From: a bacterium
Lineage (GTDB): Bacteria; Joyebacterota; Joyebacteria; Joyebacterales; Joyebacteraceae
DNA length: 37,081 nt
Reading direction: 5' to 3'
NCBI GenBank assembly: GCA_025774645.1
Contig: JALGVN010000007.1
Span: 1 to 37,081, forward strand
Part shown: positions 8,865 to 16,096 of the stretch, piece by piece
How positions within the stretch are numbered: the stretch's first letter is position 1
Layout: each line of letters starts with the position of its first letter
The notes under the pieces: generated by a model
The model's input: only the letters and a program-made list of their open reading frames with translations
The model's database searches: none
What the model was told of the DNA's origin: nothing
Made by a program: the position numbers and the translations under genes

Positions 8865-9782
8865 GTGAGGGTAACAGGCAGATCGAGACGGGGACGGAAG
8901 CGCGGGGCTTCGCGGAAGCCGCGCAAGCCGGGGAAGAACCGGCGCGTCCGCCGCCGCTCATGGACGGTGCGCCACGCGGCCGTCGTCGCGTCCGCGGTTC
9001 TGCTCGTAGCCGGGATGGGCTACGCGATCTCGAGGGCGTCGATCTGGGGCCGCCGCGCGGGACCGTTCGTCCTCTCGGAGGTCGAGGTCGTAGGGAACGA
9101 GGTGCTGACGGAGAGCGAGGTCGTGGCGCTCTCCGGTCTGGAGGTGGGTACGAACCTCCTCTCCGTGAGCATCTCCGACGTCGAGAGATCGGTCGCGTCG
9201 TCGCCGCGCGTGGAGCGGGCTCAGGCGCTTCGGCTCCTGCCGGACCGCATCGTCGTGCGCCTCGACGAGACTCCGCCCGCGGCGTTCGTGATCGCGCCGA
9301 CCGGGGAGTGTCTCGAGATCACCGACGAAGGGTTGGTGCTCCCCGCCACCGAGCGGACCGCGCTCATCGACCTGCCGCTCATCACGGGCGCGGTCGGCGA
9401 CATGACGCCCGCGGGCGATGGGGCGGCGGGCAACGGGACGGAGGGCGCGGGAGAGGTCTGGGCGACGCAAGAGGTTCACGAAGTGCTTGAGATCCTGAGG
9501 ACGGCGAGGGAAGTCTCGCCCCTCCTCTGGATGGAGATATCGGAAGTCAGGATTGCGCCGGGGTCGGGTCTGGTCATCTATACGGTAGCCGACGGGGCAG
9601 AGATCAGGGTTGGCTCCGGCGCTCTGAATTCGCAGGGACTGAATCGCCTCTGGATGGTCCTCCGGGACCTCCGCTCGAGGGGCGAGCAGGTCCAGTCGAT
9701 AGATCTCACATACAGAGATCAGGCCGTCGTCCGGCTCAGGCCGGGGAGCGGCCGCCGGGCCCCCGCAGGAGGCGCCACTTGA
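8865..9782 (+). CDS. ftsQ: Cell division protein FtsQ/DivIB (POTRA domain)
   Basis: FtsQ is a bitopic divisome protein whose periplasmic POTRA domain scaffolds FtsL/FtsB. The chosen GTG start (8865) follows GGAGGGGG and gives 305 residues; an in-frame GTG at 8844 is possible but has no such site. The N-terminal cytoplasmic tail is very rich in Arg and Lys (1-35), followed by one membrane helix (about 38-57) and then a POTRA domain beginning VLSEVEVVGNEVLTESEV, with the LLPDRIVVRLDE strand typical of FtsQ. The C-terminal half is divergent, with a Gly/Ala-rich insertion around 185-200 (GDGAAGNGTEGAGE). Position between murB and ftsA supports the call. Its TGA stop overlaps the ftsA TTG start. 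Confidence 0.93.
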   Translation: MRVTGRSRRGRKRGASRKPRKPGKNRRVRRRSWTVRHAAVVASAVLLVAGMGYAISRASIWGRRAGPFVLSEVEVVGNEVLTESEVVALSGLEVGTNLLSVSISDVERSVASSPRVERAQALRLLPDRIVVRLDETPPAAFVIAPTGECLEITDEGLVLPATERTALIDLPLITGAVGDMTPAGDGAAGNGTEGAGEVWATQEVHEVLEILRTAREVSPLLWMEISEVRIAPGSGLVIYTVADGAEIRVGSGALNSQGLNRLWMVLRDLRSRGEQVQSIDLTYRDQAVVRLRPGSGRRAPAGGAT

Positions 9783-11002
9783 GAAAGAACGAGATCGTGG
9801 TCGGTCTGGACATCGGATCGAGCAGGATCAAGGCGGTCGTCGCCGACGTGAGGGATCCGGAGCTTCCGGAGATCCTCGGGCTCGGCGAGTCCGCCTCCGA
9901 GGGGATCGAGGCCGGCGTCATCGTGAACATGGAGAAGGCCTCGAACTCGATTCGCGACGCCGTCGCTGCTGCCGAGGCGGGCGCCGACGTCGAGATCGGA
10001 CGCGTGTCGGTCTCGCTCGACGGCGAGCACATCAAGGGGATCGACAGCCGGGGCGTGATTGCGGTCTCGCGGTCGGGAGGCGAGATCACGCGCTCGGAGA
10101 TCGCGACCGTCCTGGACGCGGCGAAGACGCTCGCGCTCCCGGTCGGGAGAGCGATCATCGACGTCTTTCCTCAGGAGTTCTTCGTCGACGGGCAGCGTGG
10201 CATCCGCGACCCGATCGGGATGTGCGGCGTGCGGCTCGGGTCGAACGTCCACATCGTGACCGCGTCGCAGCAGGCGGTCGAGAACGTGAAGCGCGCGGTG
10301 AAGCGGGCGGGGCTCCGGGTGAGCGGCGTGGCGTTCAAGGCGCTCGCGGCAGGCAGGGCCGCCCTCTCGGAGGACGAGAGGGAGCTCGGCGTCCTCCTCG
10401 TGAACGCGGGAGGCGGGACGACGGGACTCGCGCTCTATCACTCGGGCGCCGTGAGACACACGGGGTCGATCGGGTGGGGCGCCTCGAGCGTGACGAACGA
10501 CATCGCCGTCGGCCTCAGGGTGCCGCTCTCGAAGGCCGAGCAGCTCAAGATCGAGAACGGGTCCGCGAAGGCCGCGGCCACCGACGACACTCCGGTCGCG
10601 ATTCCGAGCGTCGGGGGTCGTCCGCCCCGCGAGACGTCGCGCCACGTGCTCGGGGCGATCATCGAACCGAGGATTCGCGAGATCTTCGAACTGGTGATGA
10701 ACGAGGTGAGAAGCACCGACTACTGGGGGAGGATCCCCGCCGGCGTCGTCCTGACGGGCGGCGGCGCGAGGCTCGAGGGAGTCTCCGAGGTTGCGGAGGA
10801 CGTCTTCGGAGTGCCGACCAGGATCGGCCTGCCGGGAAGGGTGTCCGGCAGGTTCGACGCGATCGCCGATCCGGGGCATGCGGCCGCGGTCGGCGTGATC
10901 CTGTCATCGGTGGACGGCGCCACGGGAGGACGCGCAAGGATCGATGCGCCCCTCGTGGAGACGGTGCAGAGGGTCCGCCAGTGGGTGGACAGTCTTCTGT
11001 GA
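9779..11002 (+). CDS. ftsA: Cell division protein FtsA with altered nucleotide motif
   Basis: FtsA is the actin-like protein that tethers FtsZ to the membrane. The TTG start at 9779 overlaps the ftsQ stop (TTGA), with AGGAGG six bases upstream. The 407-residue protein has the phosphate-1 loop GLDIGSSRIKAVV (9-21), an SHS2-like 1C subdomain, PQEFFVDGQRGIRDPIGM (131-148), and the adenosine motif GVVLTGGGARLEGV. A C-terminal QRVRQWVDSLL resembles the amphipathic membrane-targeting helix. The phosphate-2 motif, normally a DIGGGTTDI type, reads VNAGGGTTGLAL (208-219), with Asn209 and Gly216 where Asp is usual. The nearby LEP-type Glu is also absent (VAFKALAAG). These residues normally coordinate Mg-ATP and hydrolysis water, so ATP turnover may be weak or lost. 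Identity as FtsA is firm from sequence and context. Confidence 0.95.
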   Translation: MRKNEIVVGLDIGSSRIKAVVADVRDPELPEILGLGESASEGIEAGVIVNMEKASNSIRDAVAAAEAGADVEIGRVSVSLDGEHIKGIDSRGVIAVSRSGGEITRSEIATVLDAAKTLALPVGRAIIDVFPQEFFVDGQRGIRDPIGMCGVRLGSNVHIVTASQQAVENVKRAVKRAGLRVSGVAFKALAAGRAALSEDERELGVLLVNAGGGTTGLALYHSGAVRHTGSIGWGASSVTNDIAVGLRVPLSKAEQLKIENGSAKAAATDDTPVAIPSVGGRPPRETSRHVLGAIIEPRIREIFELVMNEVRSTDYWGRIPAGVVLTGGGARLEGVSEVAEDVFGVPTRIGLPGRVSGRFDAIADPGHAAAVGVILSSVDGATGGRARIDAPLVETVQRVRQWVDSLL

Positions 11003-11016
11003 TGGGGGCGGAGACG

Positions 11017-11064
11017 ATGAGCGCGAAGAAGACCAAGACCATGAGTGCGAAGAGGACCAACACG
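11017..11064 (+). repeat. 24-bp imperfect tandem duplication upstream of ftsZ
   Basis: Positions 11017-11040 and 11041-11064 match at 20 of 24 bases. Each copy starts with ATG and would encode MSAKxTxT. The stretch is in frame with ftsZ and lies between the ftsA stop and the preferred ftsZ start. It could be a Lys-rich N-terminal extension of FtsZ, since the whole stretch from the ATG at 11002 is open. It could instead be untranslated leader. Confidence 0.7.
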
Positions 11065-11136
11065 ACGAAAAAGAAGAGTCACGCAGAGGCACCACGTTCC
11101 CCGCAGATGTCGCTGGGAACCGAGGAGGGGAGAAGG

Positions 11137-12351
11137 ATGACGCTGAAGCTCGAGTTCGAGCCGGAGCTGAGTGCGAAGATCAAGGTCGTGGGAGTGGGCG
11201 GCGCCGGCGGGAACGCCGTCAACCGGATGGTCGAGTCGGGCTTCATCGGCGTCGACTTCATTGCGGTCAACACCGACGCGCAGTCGCTCGACTGCTCGCT
11301 CGCCCTGAAGCGCGTGCAGATCGGCAAGCAGCTGACGCACGGACTGGGCTCGGGCGGCAACCCCGACGTCGGCCGCCAGGCGGCCGAGGAGGACGTCGCC
11401 GCGGTCGAGGCCGTCCTCAAGGGCGCAGACATGGTGTTCATCGCCGCGGGCATGGGCGGCGGCACCGGAACGGGCGCGAGTCCTCTCATCGCGAAGATCG
11501 CGAAGAAGATGGGCGCGCTCGTCGTGGCCGTCGTGACGAAACCGTTCCTCTTTGAGGGGCAGTACCGCATGCGGCAGGCCGCGGACGGGCTCAAGCTCCT
11601 CAAGGACGAGGTCGACACCGCGATCGTCATCCCGAATCAGAGGCTCCTCGCCGTCGCGAGCAAGAACACGCCGATCCGCGAGGCGTTCCGCATCGCCGAC
11701 GACGTGCTTCTGAGGGCGACCAGGGGCGTCTCCGATCTCATCACCGTGCCCGGCCTCGTGAACCTCGACTTCGCGGACGTGAAGTCCGTCATGACCGAGA
11801 TGGGCGACGCCGTCATGGGCACCGGCCTCTCGGGTGGGAAGAACCGTGCGGTCGAGGCGGCGCAGCAGGCGATCCAGAGCCCGCTCCTCGAGGACACGAG
11901 CATCGCGGGAGCCGACGGCGTGCTCGTGAACGTGACGGGCGGACCGGATCTTACGCTTCACGAGATCAACGAGGCGGCGATGATCATCAACGAGGCCATC
12001 GCCGTCGACACGAACATGATATTCGGCGCGGTGATCGACGAGACGCTCAAGGACAAGATCATGATCACGGTCATCGCGACCGGCATCCACGGCGAGAAGA
12101 AGAGGCCCAAGCCCGAGGCGCGACCCGAGCACAAGCCCGACACGGTGAAGCTCACCCCGCGGAGGAACGTCGGACGGATTTCAGAGCCGACGGCCCCCGT
12201 CCAGCCTCTCGTTGCGGCGGGGAGCAGAGCGACCGAGAGCCGCAGAGAGCGCGGCGTGCTCCGCGAGCGCGGTGGCGCGGTCAAGAGCTCACGGAAGAGC
12301 TCGCGACGCGAGCTCGAGATCCCCGCGTTTCTCAGAAGGCAGATGGACTAG
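11137..12351 (+). CDS. ftsZ: Cell division GTPase FtsZ
   Basis: FtsZ is the tubulin-like GTPase that forms the division ring. From the ATG at 11137 the protein has 404 residues and starts in the usual way: a short lead, then IKVVGVGGAGGNAVNRM (15-31). The tubulin signature GGGTGTG is at 108-114, and the T7 loop NLDFADVK starts at 209. The C-terminal linker is Arg/Lys/Pro-rich (about 325-390) and ends in the conserved peptide EIPAFLRRQ that binds FtsA and ZipA-type partners. GAGGAGGGG six bases before the ATG decides the start. The reading frame is open back to an ATG at 11002 that overlaps the ftsA stop (TGATG). That form would add 45 Lys/Thr-rich residues containing an 8-residue duplication. 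No key residue is missing. Confidence 0.97.
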   Translation: MTLKLEFEPELSAKIKVVGVGGAGGNAVNRMVESGFIGVDFIAVNTDAQSLDCSLALKRVQIGKQLTHGLGSGGNPDVGRQAAEEDVAAVEAVLKGADMVFIAAGMGGGTGTGASPLIAKIAKKMGALVVAVVTKPFLFEGQYRMRQAADGLKLLKDEVDTAIVIPNQRLLAVASKNTPIREAFRIADDVLLRATRGVSDLITVPGLVNLDFADVKSVMTEMGDAVMGTGLSGGKNRAVEAAQQAIQSPLLEDTSIAGADGVLVNVTGGPDLTLHEINEAAMIINEAIAVDTNMIFGAVIDETLKDKIMITVIATGIHGEKKRPKPEARPEHKPDTVKLTPRRNVGRISEPTAPVQPLVAAGSRATESRRERGVLRERGGAVKSSRKSSRRELEIPAFLRRQMD

Positions 12352-12400
12352 CGGACCGGGTTCCGCGCGAGGCGGCCCCGCCTTATTGAAGGAGGTGCCA

Positions 12401-14062
12401 GTGTCCCTTTTCACGAAACTGTTCGGACTGGGAGACAGCGACCACTACAACAAGGGAATCGAGTACTACAACCGCGGCGAGTTCGACAAGGCCGTCGTCG
12501 AGTTCGAGGAGGCCATCTCTTCGAACACGAACAAGTCGGATCCGTACTACCAGCTGGGCATGTTCTACGCTGCGGAGACACACGCGCACCTCGGGTTCGC
12601 CTTCTACCAGCAGGGGGATTTGGGACGTGCGGAGGAGCAGTTCAAGAAGGCCGTCGAGGAGAACGTGCGCTACCCCGATCTCCACTACCACCTCGGGGTG
12701 ATCCACGAGAAACGCGGGGAGCACGCGAACGCCGTCGGGTCGTTCCGGAAGGCCATCGAGATCAATCCCGAGTACATGGAGGCCTACTGCTATCTGGCCA
12801 TCGCTCTTGCGGAGTCCGGCCGGCCCGAGGAGGCCGCCCAGGCTTTCGAGAAGGCGACGAAGTACGGGCTCGCTGTCCCTCTGCCCGAGAAGCTCGCGCT
12901 CCGGGACATCAGCGCGCAGTTCCTGAGACCGCCGTACGAGGAGCTGCGGGAGGCGATGAGCGCGAAGGAGGACTTCAGGACGCTCGTCAACGAGGCCGTG
13001 ACGGCGTACAACGACGGGAACTACACCGACGCCATCACGAGGCTCGAGGAGGCGGTGGAACTCCGTCCTCAGTACCCGGACATCCGGTGCCGTCTGGCGA
13101 TCACGCTGGGGGAGCTCGGGAGGTACGACGAGGCGATCTCCCAGCTCGACGCGGCGCTCGAGACGAACCCGAGCTACGTCGACTCGCTCTTCTTCAAGGG
13201 CGTGTACAGCCTGAAGCTCTCGAAGTTCCGCGAGGCCTGTGAGAGCCTGAAGCGGGCGGTCGATCTGAGGCCTGACTACTGGGACCTCAGGTGCTACCTT
13301 GGGATCGGCTTCTTCAAGCGGGGGATGTTCGAGGAGTCGCGCGGCGAGCTGCTCCGCGTGACGAAGGAGAGCCCCAGGTACTCGCTCGCGCACTACTACC
13401 TCGGGATGACCAGCCTCTCGTCCGGCAAGACCGACGAGGCCCTCCAGGCGTTCAAGGTCGCGTTCGACGACCCGAGGTTCCGGAAGGAGATGCCCGGCGA
13501 GTCGGCCGACATCCTGCTCGAGAGCGGCGACTACGACGCGGCGATCGAGCGGTACACGGCGGCGATCGCGATGAACCCGGAGTACGCCGACCTGCACTGC
13601 GGGCTCGGCGTCGCGTATCTCGCGAGGTCGAAGTTCGAGGACGCGGAGCGCGCGTTCGAGGAGGCGCTCAGGATCAACGACGACTACGCCGAGGCGCACG
13701 CGTGCCTCGGGCGCGTCAAGGCGCTTCTCGACAAGGAGGAGGAGGCGATCACGCATCTTGAGAAGGCGCGTTCGCTTCAGCCCGGCTACGCGGACCTCCA
13801 TCGTGAGCTCGCCGACCGCTACATCGCGAGCCAGCGCCACACCGAAGCGATCACCGAACTCGAGAAGGCCGTCGCGATCAACGCCAACTACGTCGAGGCG
13901 AGGCTGACGCTAGGTCTCACCTACAGGAGGGTAGACCGGAGCGAGGAGGCGGACAGCCAGTTCCGCGACGTTCTGAAGCTCGATCCGAGGAACCCGATCG
14001 CGCGCGCGCAGCTCACCGACTGGACTCCGAGCCACCGCGAGCTTCGGAAGATGCGGATGTAG
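12401..14062 (+). CDS. TPR-repeat protein at the end of the dcw cluster
   Basis: The 553-residue protein consists almost wholly of tetratricopeptide repeats, about a dozen, for example HYNKGIEYYNRGEFDKAVVEF near the N terminus and LHCGLGVAYLARSKFEDAE later. There is no signal peptide or membrane segment, so it is probably a cytoplasmic scaffold or adaptor. A segment around 160-205 with little repeat character separates an N-terminal and a C-terminal TPR array. The GTG start at 12401 is fixed by a near-perfect AAGGAGGT ending four bases upstream. The frame is also open further upstream inside ftsZ, but that is a shadow. It sits 49 bases after ftsZ on the same strand, so co-transcription is likely. 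The partner is unknown; a role in division or envelope assembly is inference from position only. Confidence 0.9.
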   Translation: MSLFTKLFGLGDSDHYNKGIEYYNRGEFDKAVVEFEEAISSNTNKSDPYYQLGMFYAAETHAHLGFAFYQQGDLGRAEEQFKKAVEENVRYPDLHYHLGVIHEKRGEHANAVGSFRKAIEINPEYMEAYCYLAIALAESGRPEEAAQAFEKATKYGLAVPLPEKLALRDISAQFLRPPYEELREAMSAKEDFRTLVNEAVTAYNDGNYTDAITRLEEAVELRPQYPDIRCRLAITLGELGRYDEAISQLDAALETNPSYVDSLFFKGVYSLKLSKFREACESLKRAVDLRPDYWDLRCYLGIGFFKRGMFEESRGELLRVTKESPRYSLAHYYLGMTSLSSGKTDEALQAFKVAFDDPRFRKEMPGESADILLESGDYDAAIERYTAAIAMNPEYADLHCGLGVAYLARSKFEDAERAFEEALRINDDYAEAHACLGRVKALLDKEEEAITHLEKARSLQPGYADLHRELADRYIASQRHTEAITELEKAVAINANYVEARLTLGLTYRRVDRSEEADSQFRDVLKLDPRNPIARAQLTDWTPSHRELRKMRM

Positions 14063-14117
14063 CCGTGATGTGTGGAGGTAACAGCAAGGCCGGAGAGCGG
14101 GAAGGAGGTCGCCTTCC

Positions 14118-15404
14118 GTGAGAGCTACTGTGATCGCTGTGTCTCTCGTCGTGTTTCTTGCCGCTGTCGCGCCCCGCGTTCACGCCACCACGATCTACGT
14201 TCCCGAAGACGAGCCCACCATCGCGGAGGGCCTTCAGGTGGCGTCGGCGGGCGACACCGTGGTCGTCTCCTGCGGCACATACTACGAGCACGCCATCGAC
14301 CTCAAATCGGGTGTCACCCTTGTGAGCGCCGCGGGGGTGGCGGACTGCGTGACCGTCGACGCCGAGCAGATCGACCGGGTCTTCAGGTGTGAAGGCGCCG
14401 ACGGCTCCACCCGCCTCGTCGGATTCACCGCGATCCACGGCTATCCGCAGGACGACGGCCTCGGCGGGGGCGGGTTGTACTGCGTCGACTCGGATCTCGC
14501 GATCGAGAACTGCGTGTTCGCCTGGAACCGGGCGAGCAGGGGAGCGGGGATGCGCTGCGACTCCGGCTCGAGCCCCAAGATCACCGGGTGCGTCTTTCTG
14601 GAGAACAACGACGGGCTCAGCGGGTCGCACGGGGGAGGCATGGAGTGCTCTCCCGGCTCCTCGCCGACCCTGACCGACGTGGACTTCATCGGGAACTTCG
14701 TCTGGGACAGCGGCGGAGGCATGTGGTGCGAAGGCGCGTCTCCCGTGCTCATCGGTGTCAGGTTCGTGGACAACTGGGCGTACAACGAGGACGGTGGAGG
14801 CATGCTCTGCGAGCTCTCCGATCCCACTCTGGTCGGCGTGGAGTTCACGGGCAACAGAGCGTGGGACGGGGGAGGTCTGTACGCGAGTGAGTGCCCCTTC
14901 TTCGAGATCAGCGGGTGCACGTTCCTGGGCAACGTGGCGGACGCCCGCGGCGGGGCCATCAGGCTGGACGGCGGGTCGTCTCCGCTCCTGATGGGGACGA
15001 CGATCGCGGGCAACAAGGCGCTTCAAGGCAGCGGCATCTTCTGCCACTGGGACTGCCACCCGCAGCTCTCGAACTGCATCATCGCGTTCGGCGAGACAGG
15101 GGGCGCGGCCCACTGCTTCCCGGACGCCGGTTGCTCGATCACGCTTACGTGCTGCGACGTCTACGGCAACGACGGCGGGGACTGGGTCGGGTGTATCGCC
15201 GGCCAATCCGGCGTCGACGGCAATCTCTCGGAAGACCCGCTCTTCTGCAACATGGGAGGAGGCGACCTCACGTTGCGCGGGGACTCGCCATGCGCGCCGG
15301 GGCACAGCGGAGCGTGCGGGCTCATCGGGGCACTCGACGTAGGATGCGACGCGGCGCCCGTGCAGTACGGCAGCTGGGGGGTGATCAAGGCGCGCTTCCG
15401 GTAG
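14118..15404 (+). CDS. Secreted Cys-rich right-handed beta-helix protein
   Basis: The 428-residue product has a signal peptide (about 1-23, ending VHA) and then TTIYVPEDEPTIAEGLQVASAGDTVVV, the usual opening of secreted parallel beta-helix proteins. Repeats with GGGMxC, GxxFxxN and SSPxLxxVxF motifs run from about 115 to 340 and resemble the polymorphic outer-membrane-protein type repeat. Cysteines are unusually frequent, suggesting disulfides after export. The C terminus has no FlgD-like domain; it ends YGSWGVIKARFR, a short aromatic-basic tail that may be a separate sorting or anchoring signal (inference). The GTG start at 14118 has AAGGAGGT eight bases upstream. It lies 55 bases after the TPR gene and may share its transcript. 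Substrate and enzyme activity are unknown; surface adhesion or glycan contact is possible. Confidence 0.85.
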   Translation: MRATVIAVSLVVFLAAVAPRVHATTIYVPEDEPTIAEGLQVASAGDTVVVSCGTYYEHAIDLKSGVTLVSAAGVADCVTVDAEQIDRVFRCEGADGSTRLVGFTAIHGYPQDDGLGGGGLYCVDSDLAIENCVFAWNRASRGAGMRCDSGSSPKITGCVFLENNDGLSGSHGGGMECSPGSSPTLTDVDFIGNFVWDSGGGMWCEGASPVLIGVRFVDNWAYNEDGGGMLCELSDPTLVGVEFTGNRAWDGGGLYASECPFFEISGCTFLGNVADARGGAIRLDGGSSPLLMGTTIAGNKALQGSGIFCHWDCHPQLSNCIIAFGETGGAAHCFPDAGCSITLTCCDVYGNDGGDWVGCIAGQSGVDGNLSEDPLFCNMGGGDLTLRGDSPCAPGHSGACGLIGALDVGCDAAPVQYGSWGVIKARFR

Positions 15405-15441
15405 GCTCCATGGGCGAGCGGCTCGAAGTCCGAATGGATGT

Positions 15442-15470
15442 GCCCCGACCCGCGATCTGCGGGACGGGGC
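15442..15470. terminator. Hairpin between convergent beta-helix and VOC genes
   Basis: GCCCCGACCCGC and GCGGGACGGGGC pair over 12 positions with one mismatch and a 5-base loop. The hairpin lies 38 bases after the beta-helix stop and 28 bases beyond the VOC stop on the other strand. No good T tract follows on either side, so it is a likely but weak bidirectional terminator or a 3'-end stabiliser. Confidence 0.55.
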
Positions 15471-15497
15471 GCTCTTCGCTCAGGCTGCGAACCCGGG

Positions 15498-15860
15498 CTA
15501 CTTCGCTTCCGGGTCGTCCTGCATGATGCTGAAGGCGTTGCCCTCGGTGTCCTCGCAGTAGACGATCCAGCCGATGCCGGGGATGGCCGACTTCGGGGCG
15601 ACGATCTTCCCGCCGGCCCCCACGACCTTGGCCGCGAACTCGTCGGCCGAGGGGACCTCCATCGAGAACGACGTCACCGAACCGGGCCGGCGTCGTGCGA
15701 TGCCGCCGTCGATGCCCTCGGCGTCCTCGCCGGTCTTGACCAGCCAGTAGTCGACCGGGCCGTCCCACTTGTTCGTCTTCCAGCCAAACACGTCGTCGTA
15801 GAACTTGACCGCCCGCTCCGGTTCGTCCGCCGCGATCTCGAAGTGCACCGGTCTCAGCAT
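15498..15860 (-). CDS. VOC-family (glyoxalase/bleomycin-resistance-like) protein
   Basis: The 120-residue protein is one vicinal-oxygen-chelate domain pair: HFEIAADEPERAVKFYDDVFGW at the N terminus (in the form His6-x-Glu8) and a second half with SMEVPSADEFAAKVVGAGGKI and CEDTEGNAFSIMQDDP at the end, where the Glu is a usual metal ligand. The VOC fold serves many reactions (isomerases, dioxygenases, drug binding), so the substrate cannot be named. The start is the ATG at 15860, with AAGGAG seven bases upstream on the minus strand. The open frame extends further upstream (to 16010), but that part is Arg-rich and not VOC-like. The leader holds a small hairpin (15881-15897). The gene stands alone, convergent with the beta-helix gene and divergent from the C25 peptidase gene. 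Confidence 0.9.
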   Translation of the reverse strand: MLRPVHFEIAADEPERAVKFYDDVFGWKTNKWDGPVDYWLVKTGEDAEGIDGGIARRRPGSVTSFSMEVPSADEFAAKVVGAGGKIVAPKSAIPGIGWIVYCEDTEGNAFSIMQDDPEAK

Positions 15861-16003
15861 CTTCCCGCTCCTTCGTCTGTCCGGGCGCACCGCCCGGGGT
15901 TGTGGGCTCCTCTGCACGCGTTTGCTGTCACAGCCTGCGGTGGTTAGGATGCGTGTCACGCGTCTCGGTCGCCGGTCTCTCGGCGGCCTGCGCGTGCAAC
16001 TCA

Positions 16004-16032
16004 TTGACACGTACGCAGTTATGTGAGAGTAT
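16004..16032 (+). promoter_or_regulatory. Possible promoter of the C25 peptidase gene
   Basis: TTGACA (16004-16009) is a perfect -35 hexamer. After 17 bases comes GAGTAT (16027-16032), a poor -10 with three matches. The surrounding 30 bases are noticeably more AT-rich than the neighbourhood and lie about 65 bases before the ATG. The weak -10 keeps the confidence low. Confidence 0.35.
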
Positions 16033-16096
16033 CACAGTGACCCGCGCGGAGCAAGCGAGCCCCGCGCCGTCGTCACTCTGAGCGAACGGGGGATGG

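Noticed and set aside
10222-11001. Upstream extension of the ftsZ reading frame through ftsA
   Set aside because: The translation is an Arg-rich shadow of ftsA, and FtsZ has a strong ribosome-binding site at its usual N terminus (11137).
12352-12400. Small hairpin (GAGGCG-GCCC-CGCCT followed by TATT) after ftsZ
   Set aside because: The stem is only five pairs with a short T run, and the following TPR gene is close; it is too weak to call a terminator.
15861-16010. N-terminal extension of the VOC protein to 16010
   Set aside because: The added part is Arg/Pro-rich and unlike VOC domains, and the ATG at 15860 has a good ribosome-binding site.
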